NCBI RefSeq assembly: GCF_018476645.1
Contig: NZ_JAHCTB010000001.1
Coordinates: 558,001-622,000, forward strand
Length of the DNA stretch: 64,000 nt
Direction: 5' to 3'
Origin: Aequorivita echinoideorum
GTDB lineage: Bacteria; Bacteroidota; Bacteroidia; Flavobacteriales; Flavobacteriaceae
The notes under the pieces were generated by a model, which worked only from the letters and a program-made list of their open reading frames with translations, was not told the DNA's origin and did no database searches. Shown here piece after piece: positions 52,894 through 62,167 of the stretch. Within the stretch, counting starts at the first letter, position 1; the number at the start of each line of letters is the position of its first letter. A program made the position numbers and the translations under genes.

Positions 52894-54564
52894 ATGAAAA
52901 CCATTAAGCACACAATTTTTGCGGTTGCAGCTGCGGCCGCGTTGGCAAGCTGCGGCAGTAGCGCACCGGCAATTACCGCAACTCCTATTGAAAATATCGC
53001 TTCCGTAACCAGCAAAAAAGCTGAATTGACTGAGGCCCAATTGAAAAATTGGCCGGCCATGGATCTGGTTACAGATACCGTTCCCGGAATGAGTGTTGAA
53101 AAGGCCTACAACGAAATCATCAAAAACCGAAAGGGCGAAACCGTAATCGTGGGGGTTATTGACAGCGGCGTGGATATTGACCATGAGGATTTAAAAAGTG
53201 TATTATGGACGAATCCGAATGAAATTGCTGGAAATGGTATCGATGATGATAAAAATGGATATGTAGATGACGTGCACGGCTGGAATTTCCTAGGCGATAT
53301 CACCGGTGAAAATATGGAATTTGTTCGGTACATTAGAACTTTGGGGCCTAAGTACGAAGGCAAAGATGAATCTTCCATTAGTGCGGCAGATAGAAAGGAA
53401 TTTGCAATCTTCCAAAAAGCAAAAGCGGAATACGATACAGAATTTGCTGAAACAAATGCAGGTAAACAACGTTACGAGCAAATTTTAGAACAATTGGTTC
53501 CGGCTCATGAGAATATTTCCAAAAAATTAGGGAAAGAGGATTACACTCAGGAGGATCTTCAGAATATTTCAAATCCTTCAGCTGAAGAGCAACAACAAAT
53601 TGCAATGTTGAGCCAAATGCTGAATTTCGACAAAACCGTTCCTTCTGTGGTTAAGCAATTGCAAGGTGGTGTAAAATATTTCAACGGAAGGTTAGATACC
53701 CACTTTAATACTACTACAGATTTTAGAAGCGTTTTGGGTGACGATCCAAATGATATCAAGGATGCATATTATGGCAATAACGAAGTTTATGGTCCAGACC
53801 CAACACGTGACAACGTAAAACACGGAACCCACGTGGCTGGTATCATTGCCGCACAACGAAGTAATGGTATTGGAATGGACGGTGTTGCGAACAATGTGCA
53901 AATTATGACCGTGCGCGCAGTACCAGATGGTGATGAGTACGATAAGGACATTGCACTTGCCATACGTTATGCGGTAGATAACGGCGCAAAAGTGCTTAAC
54001 ACGAGTTTCGGAAAATATTATTCACCCCACGCAGATTGGGTTTATGATGCCATTAAATATGCTGCCAAAAAAGATGTTTTGATTGTAAATGCAGCTGGAA
54101 ATGATGCTTTGGATCTGGACACGGTTGCTATCTATCCAAATGACCAAATTGACAATTCAGCAGAGATGGCTGATTCTTTCCTAACTGTAGGAGCTTTAAA
54201 CTATAGTTATGGAAGTGATTTGGTTGCAAGTTTTTCAAACTACGGAAAAATAAATGTGGACGTTTTCGCGCCAGGTGTTAAAATCTACGCTACTACTCCT
54301 TTAAGCACGTATGAATATTTACAGGGTACCTCTATGGCTTCTCCAGAAGTAGCTGGAATTGCAGCAATGATTCGTTCATATTATCCAAAACTTTCAGCAA
54401 AACAGGTTAAGAAAATTATTATGGATAGCGGTATTGCCGTAAACAAACAAGTGGCACTGGGCGGAGAAGATTCAAATACCAAATCATTTAGTGAGATTTC
54501 GGCTTCGGGAAAAATAGCGAATCTTTACAATGCCTTAATTATGGCTGATAAAATGTCTAGATAA
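52894..54564 (+). CDS. S8-family (subtilisin-like) serine peptidase lipoprotein
   Basis: 556 residues. The signal ends in a lipobox, ALASC (Cys20), so it is surface or periplasm anchored. The catalytic triad is intact: Asp90 in VGVIDSGVD, His310 in HGTHVAGI, and Ser480 in GTSMASPEVAG. The oxyanion Asn403 lies in NAAGND. A long insert (about 130-300), rich in charged and Gln residues, sits between Asp and His and is unusual in length. The M1 peptidase gene begins with one base of overlap at its stop, so the two are translationally coupled. Confidence 0.94.
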   Translation: MKTIKHTIFAVAAAAALASCGSSAPAITATPIENIASVTSKKAELTEAQLKNWPAMDLVTDTVPGMSVEKAYNEIIKNRKGETVIVGVIDSGVDIDHEDLKSVLWTNPNEIAGNGIDDDKNGYVDDVHGWNFLGDITGENMEFVRYIRTLGPKYEGKDESSISAADRKEFAIFQKAKAEYDTEFAETNAGKQRYEQILEQLVPAHENISKKLGKEDYTQEDLQNISNPSAEEQQQIAMLSQMLNFDKTVPSVVKQLQGGVKYFNGRLDTHFNTTTDFRSVLGDDPNDIKDAYYGNNEVYGPDPTRDNVKHGTHVAGIIAAQRSNGIGMDGVANNVQIMTVRAVPDGDEYDKDIALAIRYAVDNGAKVLNTSFGKYYSPHADWVYDAIKYAAKKDVLIVNAAGNDALDLDTVAIYPNDQIDNSAEMADSFLTVGALNYSYGSDLVASFSNYGKINVDVFAPGVKIYATTPLSTYEYLQGTSMASPEVAGIAAMIRSYYPKLSAKQVKKIIMDSGIAVNKQVALGGEDSNTKSFSEISASGKIANLYNALIMADKMSR

Positions 54565-56396
54565 TGAAACATATTTTCAGCGCACTACTTTTCTCGATTG
54601 GGTTTCTTGGCCTGGCCCAAAATAATCATGCCTACTGGCAACAGGAGGTGGATTATAAAATGAATATTGAAATGGACGTTAAAAAATTTCAATATAAAGG
54701 GAAACAGGAATTGAAATACACTAACAATTCGCCCGATACACTTACAAAGGTGTACTATCATCTGTATTTCAATGCCTTCCAACCCAATAGCGAAATGGAT
54801 GTGCGCTCAAGAACCATCGCTGACCCGGATGGCCGTGTGGGCGATAGAATTTCAAAATTGACTCCTTCGGAAATTGGGTATATAAAACCCACAGTATTTA
54901 CCCAAGACGGAAGTCCAGCAAAATATGAGATTGTTGGTACGGTAATGCAGGTGATTCTTAATAAACCTATTTTGCCGGGAACGAGCACGGTTTTCAAAAT
55001 GGATTGGGATGCCCAAGTTCCTCTGCAAATACGTCGCTCTGGAAGAAATAATGAAGAAGGGGTTGCATTGACCATGACGCAATGGTACCCAAAATTGGCT
55101 GAATATGATTTTGAAGGTTGGCACGCAGACCCATACATAGGCAGAGAATTTTATGGCGTTTGGGGAGATTTTGATGTTACCATCACCATTGATGAAAAAT
55201 TTACAATTGGAGGAACTGGTTATCTGCAAAATCCTGCGGAAGTTGGCCACGGTTACCAAATGTCAAACCAAAAAACCATGAAGCCCGTGAAAGGAAAGTA
55301 CACTTGGCATTTTTTAGCGCCAGATGTACACGATTTTGCGTGGGCTGCAGATCCTGATTTTGTACACGATACATTTGATGGTCCTAATGGCGTAAAGCTC
55401 CATTTTTTCTATAAGGATGACAGTGAACTAGCTGAAAACTGGAAAAAATTGCAGCCAAAAACAGCCGAGATAATGCAGTTTTTCAATGAAAATGTTGGTG
55501 TATATCCGTATGAGCAATATTCAGTAATTCAAGGCGGCGATGGCGGAATGGAATATGCTATGTGCACCATGATTACTGGCAAGCGTGAATTTGAAAGCCT
55601 TGTTGGCGTAACGGCTCACGAGTTGGCCCATTCTTGGTTTCAGTTTGTCCTAGCCACAAATGAAAGCAAGCACGAATGGATGGATGAAGGATTCACCTCG
55701 TTCATTTCAGATGAAGCGATGAATGCCGTAATGGAGAAGACAAATCCAAACCCACATTCGGGTTCGTATCGCGGATATATGTTTATGGCCACAAGCGGTC
55801 AAGAACAGCCGTTGACCACACACGCGGATAGATATGCCACAAACCGAAGCTACGGAATCAATGCCTATAGCAAGGGTGCGGTATTTTTAACGCAGTTGGG
55901 TTACGTTATTGGCCCCGAAAATCTTTCAAAAACGCTGAAACGTTATTATTCAGATTTTAAATTCAAGCATCCCACTCCCAATGATTTTATTCGCACCGCC
56001 GAAAAAATTTCAGGGTTCGAGCTGGATTGGTATTTAATGGATTTTACGCAGACCACAAATACTATAGATTACGGAATAAAAAGTGTTGAAAACGACGGAA
56101 AAAACACGAAAGTAACTTTGGAAAGAATTGGACTAATGCCAATGCCAATAGACCTTTACGTAAGTTATGAGGATGGTACCCAAGAATTATTCTACATCCC
56201 GTTGCGGATGATGTGGGGAGAAAAACCAAATCCATTTACAGAATTGAACCGAACTGTTTTGGAGAACTGGGCTTGGGCTTACCCTACCTATACATTTGAA
56301 ATTTCAAACGGAAAAAAAGTAAAAAATATGATGATTGACGCTACCAATAGATTGGCAGATATCAATCCAGAAAATAACATTTACGAGAAAAAATAA
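54564..56396 (+). CDS. M1-family aminopeptidase (gluzincin), secreted
   Basis: 610 residues with a signal peptide (MKHIFSALLFSIGFLGLAQN). The zinc site is HELAHSW (352-358) with Glu375 in WMDEGFTSF, the HExxH-x18-E pattern. The exopeptidase motif is GGMEY (327-331), a variant of the usual GAMEN. The N-terminal beta-saddle is present (YHLYFNAFQPNSEM). It probably trims peptides released by the adjacent S8 peptidase. Its ATG overlaps the S8 stop by one base. A terminator follows 24 nt downstream. Confidence 0.93.
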   Translation: MKHIFSALLFSIGFLGLAQNNHAYWQQEVDYKMNIEMDVKKFQYKGKQELKYTNNSPDTLTKVYYHLYFNAFQPNSEMDVRSRTIADPDGRVGDRISKLTPSEIGYIKPTVFTQDGSPAKYEIVGTVMQVILNKPILPGTSTVFKMDWDAQVPLQIRRSGRNNEEGVALTMTQWYPKLAEYDFEGWHADPYIGREFYGVWGDFDVTITIDEKFTIGGTGYLQNPAEVGHGYQMSNQKTMKPVKGKYTWHFLAPDVHDFAWAADPDFVHDTFDGPNGVKLHFFYKDDSELAENWKKLQPKTAEIMQFFNENVGVYPYEQYSVIQGGDGGMEYAMCTMITGKREFESLVGVTAHELAHSWFQFVLATNESKHEWMDEGFTSFISDEAMNAVMEKTNPNPHSGSYRGYMFMATSGQEQPLTTHADRYATNRSYGINAYSKGAVFLTQLGYVIGPENLSKTLKRYYSDFKFKHPTPNDFIRTAEKISGFELDWYLMDFTQTTNTIDYGIKSVENDGKNTKVTLERIGLMPMPIDLYVSYEDGTQELFYIPLRMMWGEKPNPFTELNRTVLENWAWAYPTYTFEISNGKKVKNMMIDATNRLADINPENNIYEKK

Positions 56397-56419
56397 TTTC
56401 TATTCCTTTTTTAAATGAA

Positions 56420-56451
56420 ACCCTGCAGCTATATTTCTGCGGGGTCTTTTT
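56420..56451 (+). terminator. Rho-independent terminator after the M1 peptidase
   Basis: ACCCTGCAG (56420-56428) pairs with CTGCGGGGT (56437-56445), with one G-U wobble, and is followed by CTTTTT. It separates the peptidase unit from rnpA. Confidence 0.88.
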
Positions 56452-56462
56452 ATATTTACCTT

Positions 56463-56828
56463 GTGAACCAAAATTTTCCAAAAAGAGAAAAGCTAAAAAG
56501 TTCAAAAACAATTGAAAGACTGTTTTTGCAAGGAAAACAACATTCACAATTTCCCATCAAAGTATTTTTCATTGTTGAAGAAAAAGAAGAAGTTTCCCAA
56601 GCAGCATTTGCTGTCCCAAAACGAAATTTTAAATCTGCCGTAGACCGAAATCGCGTAAAAAGACTATTGCGCGAAGCTTACCGACATAACAAGCAACCAA
56701 TTGTCGAAATTAACGGCAAGAAATTTGTAATGCTCTTTCTTTTTTTAGGAAAAATTAAACCGCAGTACGCACAGCTTGAAAAAGCAATGGTGAAACTGCT
56801 AAAAAAATTAAGGGATGAAAATAATTAG
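56463..56828 (+). CDS. rnpA: Ribonuclease P protein component
   Basis: 121 residues from a GTG start (MNQNFPKREKLKSSKTIERL); the in-frame ATG at 56415 lies within the terminator upstream and is rejected. The family signature is present: AFAVPKRNFKSAVDRNRVKRLLREAYR in pieces (the basic RNR motif at about 66-85), an early KREKLKSSKTIERLFLQGK, and a C-terminal Lys-rich helix. It assists the RNA subunit in tRNA 5' processing. The DUF4349 gene overlaps it by 14 nt. Confidence 0.96.
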   Translation: MNQNFPKREKLKSSKTIERLFLQGKQHSQFPIKVFFIVEEKEEVSQAAFAVPKRNFKSAVDRNRVKRLLREAYRHNKQPIVEINGKKFVMLFLFLGKIKPQYAQLEKAMVKLLKKLRDENN

Positions 56829-57621
56829 CGTATTGTTTCTGGTTTTTTTGATGGGCTGTTCCAATGGCAATTCTAATAAAAGTAAGGAACTGGCTGAAGT
56901 GCAAATGTCTCCACCGCCATCTGCCGAAGTAAATTCAATTAATGATGAAACGGTGGTTCGCAACGAGCAAAAAGTGATAAAAACCGCCCATCTTAATTTT
57001 GAAGTTTCAGATGTAAGTGCTACCCAAAAAAAAATACTTCAGCTGGCCAATGAGTACAAAGGCTTTGTGCAGAGCGACAATACCGGAAAGGAATACAGCC
57101 GCGTATTTCAAACTATGGTTATTCGTGTTCCGTCTGAAAATTTTCAGCCATTTTTGGATAATGTTTCCAAAGCCGTGGAATATTTTGACCAAAAGGAAAT
57201 ATCAAGACAGGATGTTTCTGAAGAATTTGTTGATCTGGAAGCGAGATTGAGCGCCAAGCGGGAACTTGAAAAGCGTTATTTGGAATTGCTGAAGCAAGCT
57301 AAAAATGTAAAGGAAATGCTGGAGATTGAACGCGAACTTTCAATAATCCGGGAAGAAATAGAGGCCAAACAAGGCCGCCTGCAATTTCTACAGAATCAGG
57401 TTTCGCTCAGTACCATTAATCTACATTTTTATAAAACCACAGCAGATACGGGAGTTACACAATCGTATGGGCAGAAAATGAAAAATGCCTTTTTTGGCGG
57501 CTGGAACGGCATATCCGTTTTCTTTTTGGGCATGCTATACCTTTGGCCATTGTTTCTCTTGGCATCACTTGTTTTTTTATTTCTTCGTATATTTCTAAAA
57601 AAGAGAAAGAAGAAGCACTAA
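56815..57621 (+). CDS. DUF4349 lipoprotein with C-terminal TM
   Basis: 268 residues. A short lipoprotein signal ends LMGC (Cys15). The DUF4349 region (about 55-225) contains KTAHLNFEVSDVSATQKK, VIRVPSENFQPFLD, and a helical hairpin with RELEKRYLELLKQAKNVKEMLEIERELS in pieces, predicted coiled coil. A TM at about 232-258 precedes a basic tail LRIFLKKRKKKH. Function unknown. It overlaps rnpA by 14 nt and ends 45 bp before the S41 protease. Confidence 0.88.
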   Translation: MKIISVLFLVFLMGCSNGNSNKSKELAEVQMSPPPSAEVNSINDETVVRNEQKVIKTAHLNFEVSDVSATQKKILQLANEYKGFVQSDNTGKEYSRVFQTMVIRVPSENFQPFLDNVSKAVEYFDQKEISRQDVSEEFVDLEARLSAKRELEKRYLELLKQAKNVKEMLEIERELSIIREEIEAKQGRLQFLQNQVSLSTINLHFYKTTADTGVTQSYGQKMKNAFFGGWNGISVFFLGMLYLWPLFLLASLVFLFLRIFLKKRKKKH

Positions 57622-57666
57622 TATATCATAACTGAGATCTTTTCGGTTAGAAAAAAATTCAAAAAA

Positions 57667-59292
57667 ATGAAAAAAAGAATTCTCATTCCCATTTTAGCCG
57701 TAGGTATTTTATTGACTACGGTAAGTTTCAAAAGTGATTTTTTTGAAATAGCAAAACAGATTGAAATATTTACCACGCTTTATAAAGAGTTGAATATGAA
57801 TTACGTGGACGAGGTAACGCCCGCAACTTTAATGGACAAGGCTATTACCGGAATGCTGGAAGATCTGGATCCGTACACCGTTTATTGGAACGAGCAGGAA
57901 GTGGAAGATGCCAAAATCAACAATAGCGGAATTTACACGGGAATAGGCGCCACCGCCCAAAGCAAAAAAGATAAAATCATTATCGTAGAACCGTATAAAG
58001 ATTATCCCGCAGACAAGGCCGGCCTAAAAGCGGGTGATGAAATTATAAAGATTGGAGCAATCTCACTGAAGGATTTTGATGATGATGCGGGCGAACTTCT
58101 TAAGGGCGCTCCAGGCTCCACAGTAGATGTTACGTACGTTAGGCAGGGAAAAACAGCAACTACTACAATTACGCGGAATGCCGTAGAACTAAAAGCTGTC
58201 CCCTACTACAAACTTATGGATGGCAATGTGGGGTACATTGTACTTTCCCAGTTTAATAGAAAAACAACACAGGAAACCAAAGCTGCATTGGTTGATTTGA
58301 AAAACCAGGGTGCTTCTAAAATAATTTTGGATCTGCGAGGAAATCCTGGTGGACTTCTCAATGAAGCGATAAATGTGGTCAATCTTTTTGTTCCGAAGGG
58401 TGAAGTGATTACAACTACAAAATCTGTTGTTGAAAAGTACAACCAAACATACAAAACACAAAGTGAGCCCGTGGATATTGAAATTCCGCTTGTAGTACTT
58501 GTAAATGGAAGAAGTGCCTCGGCTAGTGAAATTGTTTCCGGAGGCTTGCAGGATCTGGACCGCGCGGTAATTGTGGGCGCGCGTAGTTTTGGAAAAGGGC
58601 TGGTACAACGCCCAAAAAAATTGACCTATGGAACACAGCTCAAGGTTACCATTTCACGCTATTACACGCCTAGCGGGCGTTGCATTCAAGCGCTTGATTA
58701 CTGGCACAGGGATGAAAATGGTGATCCCGTTCGAAAAGATGCAAAAGAATACAATGAATTCAAAACAAAAGGCGGAAGAACCGTGTATGACGGCGGCGGA
58801 ATTTTACCCGATGTACAACTGGAATCTGCCGTTTATAGCCCAATTACCACAGCTCTTTTAAAGGATAACGCCATTTTTGATTACGCCACAAAATATTATT
58901 ACAGTCACCAATTGAGCGATTATAATAATTTCAAATTTACGGATGCCGATTTCAAGGATTTTATGAAGTTTTTAAAAGAAAACAATTTTGAATATGAAAC
59001 CGAAACCGAAAAGAAGTTTGCAGAAGGTTTACGTCTTTCTGAAGACGATGATTTAAATAAAGAAATTTCGGCGAGCTATGGCCAACTTATGGCTGCAATA
59101 GACACCGCAAAAGACAAAGCAGTTTTGGAAAAAAAGATAGAAATAGAATCGTTATTGACTGATGAAATACTGAAAAGATATTTCTACCGAGAGGGATTAT
59201 ACAATTATCAAATCACCCACAACCCAGAGATTTTGGAAGCTGTAGCTGTTCTAAATGATGTTGGACGCTATAATAAGATTTTAAAGCGATAA
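57667..59292 (+). CDS. S41-family C-terminal processing peptidase (CtpA-like)
   Basis: 541 residues. N-terminal signal or anchor (about 4-20). A PDZ domain (about 85-165) has DYPADKAGLKAGDEIIKIG. The protease domain has the catalytic Ser285 in GRSASASEI and Lys310 in SFGKGLVQ, spaced 25 residues as in Prc. DLRGNPGGLLNEA is typical. A C-terminal ~150-residue helical part follows. It is periplasmic, probably trimming or degrading envelope proteins. It is the likely end of the rnpA-DUF4349 unit. Confidence 0.94.
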   Translation: MKKRILIPILAVGILLTTVSFKSDFFEIAKQIEIFTTLYKELNMNYVDEVTPATLMDKAITGMLEDLDPYTVYWNEQEVEDAKINNSGIYTGIGATAQSKKDKIIIVEPYKDYPADKAGLKAGDEIIKIGAISLKDFDDDAGELLKGAPGSTVDVTYVRQGKTATTTITRNAVELKAVPYYKLMDGNVGYIVLSQFNRKTTQETKAALVDLKNQGASKIILDLRGNPGGLLNEAINVVNLFVPKGEVITTTKSVVEKYNQTYKTQSEPVDIEIPLVVLVNGRSASASEIVSGGLQDLDRAVIVGARSFGKGLVQRPKKLTYGTQLKVTISRYYTPSGRCIQALDYWHRDENGDPVRKDAKEYNEFKTKGGRTVYDGGGILPDVQLESAVYSPITTALLKDNAIFDYATKYYYSHQLSDYNNFKFTDADFKDFMKFLKENNFEYETETEKKFAEGLRLSEDDDLNKEISASYGQLMAAIDTAKDKAVLEKKIEIESLLTDEILKRYFYREGLYNYQITHNPEILEAVAVLNDVGRYNKILKR

Positions 59293-59392
59293 TCCTATAT
59301 TTCAAAATAAATCAGTGAGTTACAAAAATTCTAAACTAGGATTAACATAAGGTTAACTGCCTGTTTATCAATATTTTCCTATATTAGCAATT

Positions 59393-59764
59393 ATGGTACA
59401 AGTTGATAAACAAGAAAATGAAACGATTCTAAAAGAATCTGTGGCCTATTTAGAGAGCCGGGGTTTTGAACACATTCAGGCCGATGTGGAAGGTTATGAA
59501 ACTCCAAAATCCTATCATAAAAAAGATAGCGATGTGGTAATTACCCCAGATATTGTCGCAGAACGTTCGGGAATTAAGCACTATTTTGAAATTAGTTTAA
59601 AATCCTCAAAACCCAGATTATTGAAATCAAAGTGGCAATTTTTAGATACACTTACCCGAATGCGAAACCAACGTTTTAAAATTATAACTCGAAGGGGGCA
59701 TTACAAATTTACTGATGAAATGTTGAGAGATTTAAATCTAGAGAAAAATCTCATTAAACTCTAA
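59393..59764 (+). CDS. Conserved hypothetical protein (possible PD-(D/E)XK-like fold)
   Basis: 123 residues, soluble. The sequence has an N-terminal helix (NETILKESVAYLESRG), a strand region, then DSDVVITPDIVAERSGIKHY and FEISLKSSK. The D...ExS-like spacing recalls PD-(D/E)XK nuclease-fold proteins, but the catalytic Lys position is not convincing. Small proteins of this kind occur in Flavobacteriaceae. A TATATTAG element lies just upstream of its start (59381-59388), a poor -7 match. Its 3' end overlaps the convergent GNAT gene by 11 nt. Confidence 0.72.
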   Translation: MVQVDKQENETILKESVAYLESRGFEHIQADVEGYETPKSYHKKDSDVVITPDIVAERSGIKHYFEISLKSSKPRLLKSKWQFLDTLTRMRNQRFKIITRRGHYKFTDEMLRDLNLEKNLIKL

Positions 59765-60194
59765 TCATGGCGATGTGGGGAATACCGTCCTCCATATAGC
59801 GGTCCCCTACGGTTTTGAAGCCGTGGCTTTCGTAAAAAATTACTAAATAAGTTTGAGCCGATATCTTTATTTTATCGGCTTTTACTTTGGTTTTAATTGC
59901 CTGAATCGAAGCTTTCGTAATTTCGTGTCCATAACCTAATTTTCTATAATTTTCACGAACCAAAACGCGGCCGATGGATGCATCCTCAAAATAATCGCCC
60001 GGATGAAAACAGCGTGCGTAAGCTACCAAAATATCATCTTCCCATCCCAAAATATGAATGGCTTTTACATCTTTTCCATCCACATCCTGATATACGCAAT
60101 CTTGTTCCACCACAAAAACTTCGCTTCGCAATTGTAGCATTTTGTATAAATCGTTTTTTGTTAATTCTTCAAAAGTCTTAATTTCGATTTCCAT
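59754..60194 (-). CDS. ElaA-type GNAT acetyltransferase
   Basis: 146 residues with the GNAT fold. N-terminal LQLRSEVFVVEQDCVYQDVDG is typical of ElaA-type proteins; the acetyl-CoA loop is RVLVRENYRKLGYGHEI (R/Q-x-x-G-x-G/A type). HILGWEDDILVAYAR forms the central sheet. The substrate is unknown. It lies 29 nt after the CDF gene in the rpiB-CDF-GNAT series. Confidence 0.88.
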   Translation of the reverse strand: MEIEIKTFEELTKNDLYKMLQLRSEVFVVEQDCVYQDVDGKDVKAIHILGWEDDILVAYARCFHPGDYFEDASIGRVLVRENYRKLGYGHEITKASIQAIKTKVKADKIKISAQTYLVIFYESHGFKTVGDRYMEDGIPHIAMIRV

Positions 60195-60223
60195 TTTTTT
60201 TTTTGATATTCAATTTGAAAAAT

Positions 60224-61141
60224 TTAATCCTGAACAATGATGTCTTTTGGATCGTCTTTTTGATGTTCGGGTTGTATGGTCACGTGGTTTATTCCGAAAT
60301 CATGAAAAAGTATCTCTTCCACTTGGGTGAGTACGGCATCAAATTCTGAAAGAGTCAAATCCTTGTAAAAATCTATGTGCGCTTCTAAATGTGTTTCCTC
60401 TTCATTCAATTGCCAAATATGCATATGGTGCACATTCTTGATTTCCGGAATTTTGCAAATAGCTTCATTTACTATTTCCAAACTTAAATCGTCTGGCGTG
60501 AAAAGCATCAAAACCTTGAAGGATTTTTTCAACAAATCATACCCAACAACCAATAAATATAAAGCTATTAAAACAGTTAAAAGGCTATCTATCCAAAACC
60601 ATTCAAAATATTTCATCAAAAAACCACCTATTAAAACTGCTACCGAGGCCGCCATATCTGTAAATAGGTGAAGATATGCGGAGCGCATATTCATATTTGT
60701 TTTTGATTCCTTAAAAAGAAGCAAAACACTGAAGCCGTTAAATAATATTCCAAGCAGCGCAAGCCAGATAACCAATTCACTTTCAATTTTCTGCGGATTT
60801 GTAAATCGAAGAATTGCTTCGTAAATGAGATAGACAGCTACAATTAACAACGTAGCCGAATTGACAAAAGCCGCAATTATTTCGGCGCGTTTATATCCAA
60901 AAGTTTTGGTTACCGAAGCGTCCTTTTTTGAATATTTATCTGCAATATAACTTACGATGAGCGATAGGACGTCGCTGAAGTTGTGAAGCGCATCGGAAAG
61001 TAGCGAAAGACTCCCGGAAATTAACCCACCAATTACCTGTCCCACGGTTATACCAATGTTTAACAGGATGGAAAGTAATAATTTTTTTCCTTTTAAATCT
61101 GGATGTGAATGGTCGTGGGGATGTGCGTGGTTGTGCGCCAT
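60224..61141 (-). CDS. Cation diffusion facilitator (Zn/Co/Cd exporter)
   Basis: 305 residues, six TM segments. The N-terminus is His-rich (MAHNHAHPHDHSHPD), typical of zinc-binding CDF proteins. TM2 has the metal site SDALHNFSDVLS and TM5 has LFTDMAASVAVLIGG (D/H residues). The C-terminal cytosolic domain (about 210-290) has IKNVHHMHIWQLNEEETHLEAHIDF in pieces. It exports divalent metal from the cytosol by proton exchange. It starts 6 nt from the rpiB stop. Confidence 0.94.
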   Translation of the reverse strand: MAHNHAHPHDHSHPDLKGKKLLLSILLNIGITVGQVIGGLISGSLSLLSDALHNFSDVLSLIVSYIADKYSKKDASVTKTFGYKRAEIIAAFVNSATLLIVAVYLIYEAILRFTNPQKIESELVIWLALLGILFNGFSVLLLFKESKTNMNMRSAYLHLFTDMAASVAVLIGGFLMKYFEWFWIDSLLTVLIALYLLVVGYDLLKKSFKVLMLFTPDDLSLEIVNEAICKIPEIKNVHHMHIWQLNEEETHLEAHIDFYKDLTLSEFDAVLTQVEEILFHDFGINHVTIQPEHQKDDPKDIIVQD

Positions 61142-61147
61142 TTGGTG

Positions 61148-61579
61148 TTATGAACAGGTAATTTTTTCAACTCTATTTTGGTGGCGTCCTCCTTCAAATT
61201 CGGTATTCAAAAAAGTTTTCACCATCTCTAAAGCTTGCTGTTTACTTGTGTAGCGGGCAGGGATGCTTAAAATATTGGCATCATTATGCTGGCGTGCGAG
61301 TTCGGTAATTTCCTTGGTCCAGCATAGCGCAGAACGTACTTTCTGGTGTTTGTTTGCCGTCATGTTCGCTCCGTTCCCGCTTCCGCAGATTATAATTCCC
61401 AAATCCGCCTTTTGGTTTTCAACATCTTCGGCGACAGGATGTACAAAATCTGGGTAATCCACACTTGCATCGGTATTGGTTCCATGATTTGCAACCTCGT
61501 GCCCTTCCTTTTCAAGATAGGCTACAATCTCCATTTTATATTCTGTTCCGGCGTGGTCATTTCCAATTGAAATTTTCAT
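61148..61579 (-). CDS. rpiB: Ribose-5-phosphate isomerase B
   Basis: 143 residues from ATG 61579 (MKISIGNDHAGTEYK), a length typical of RpiB. It interconverts ribose 5-phosphate and ribulose 5-phosphate. The catalytic base is Cys65 in IIICGSGNG, with NKHQKVRSALCW and the phosphate-binding HDANILSIPARY. A longer in-frame start at 61609 lies upstream of an exact -7 element. It is the first gene of a minus-strand unit next to the candidate origin. Confidence 0.96.
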   Translation of the reverse strand: MKISIGNDHAGTEYKMEIVAYLEKEGHEVANHGTNTDASVDYPDFVHPVAEDVENQKADLGIIICGSGNGANMTANKHQKVRSALCWTKEITELARQHNDANILSIPARYTSKQQALEMVKTFLNTEFEGGRHQNRVEKITCS

Positions 61580-61595
61580 CTGTATAAATTTTTTA

Positions 61596-61603
61596 CAAAG
61601 ATA
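61596..61603 (-). promoter_or_regulatory. -7 promoter element of rpiB
   Basis: The minus strand reads TATCTTTG, an exact match, 16 nt before the ATG at 61579. It excludes the start at 61609. Confidence 0.6.
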
Positions 61604-61630
61604 AAGCAAGCCATTTTATAACCTTAAAAT

Positions 61631-62129
61631 TTATCCATTAATTCGCGCCAGCGTTTTTATGTGTTTCAAATTGAAAATCAATTGATAACGTTTTCTTAAC
61701 GGGTACTTTATTTTTCAGTTAACAACGTTGTTGATATTTGTAAGTTGAAATACAAAAAATAAAATTGGTTACTTGAAATAAAATTTCAATAGCCATTTAT
61801 TTTTTCAGCATCAAAATTTTTAACCCATTTTTTAATGCTGATTTGTGAGCAATATTTTTAGGTTTGCTAACACATTTTTTGAAATTATTTATTCAAAAAT
61901 GGTTTTGTAAATAGGTTATCCACCATTGTTAATTACAAAAGCTAAATCCTTGTTTTCTACCAAAATTATATCTTAAAATTGTGTTAATAACCTCTTATTA
62001 AAAGACCATAAATTAATATCAAAACAAAATTTAAAAAAGTTATTCCAGCTATTAACAAGCTATCATCATAACAATTTTTATTTTTAAAAATTTCAAAAAA
62101 GAAATGATTTATATAATAGATGTTGATAA
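61631..62129. other. AT-rich non-coding region with DnaA-box-like sites (candidate oriC)
   Basis: The 588-bp gap between rpiB and the DUF2007 gene has no credible gene and is very AT-rich. It contains a set of 9-mers close to the DnaA box TTATCCACA: TTATCCACC (61916-61924, one mismatch), and on the minus strand TTATCAACA (62121-62129) and TTATTAACA (61982-61990), plus weaker TTATCCATT (61631-61639), TTATCAATT (61680-61688) and ATATCAACA (61729-61737). A perfect 12-bp palindrome AACAACGTTGTT is at 61721-61732. This fits a replication origin. No dnaA gene is adjacent, which is not unusual in Bacteroidota. GC skew could not be computed. Confidence 0.5.
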
Positions 62130-62167
62130 CGATAATTTTGGGATGAATATGTGAAGGAATTGTGGTC

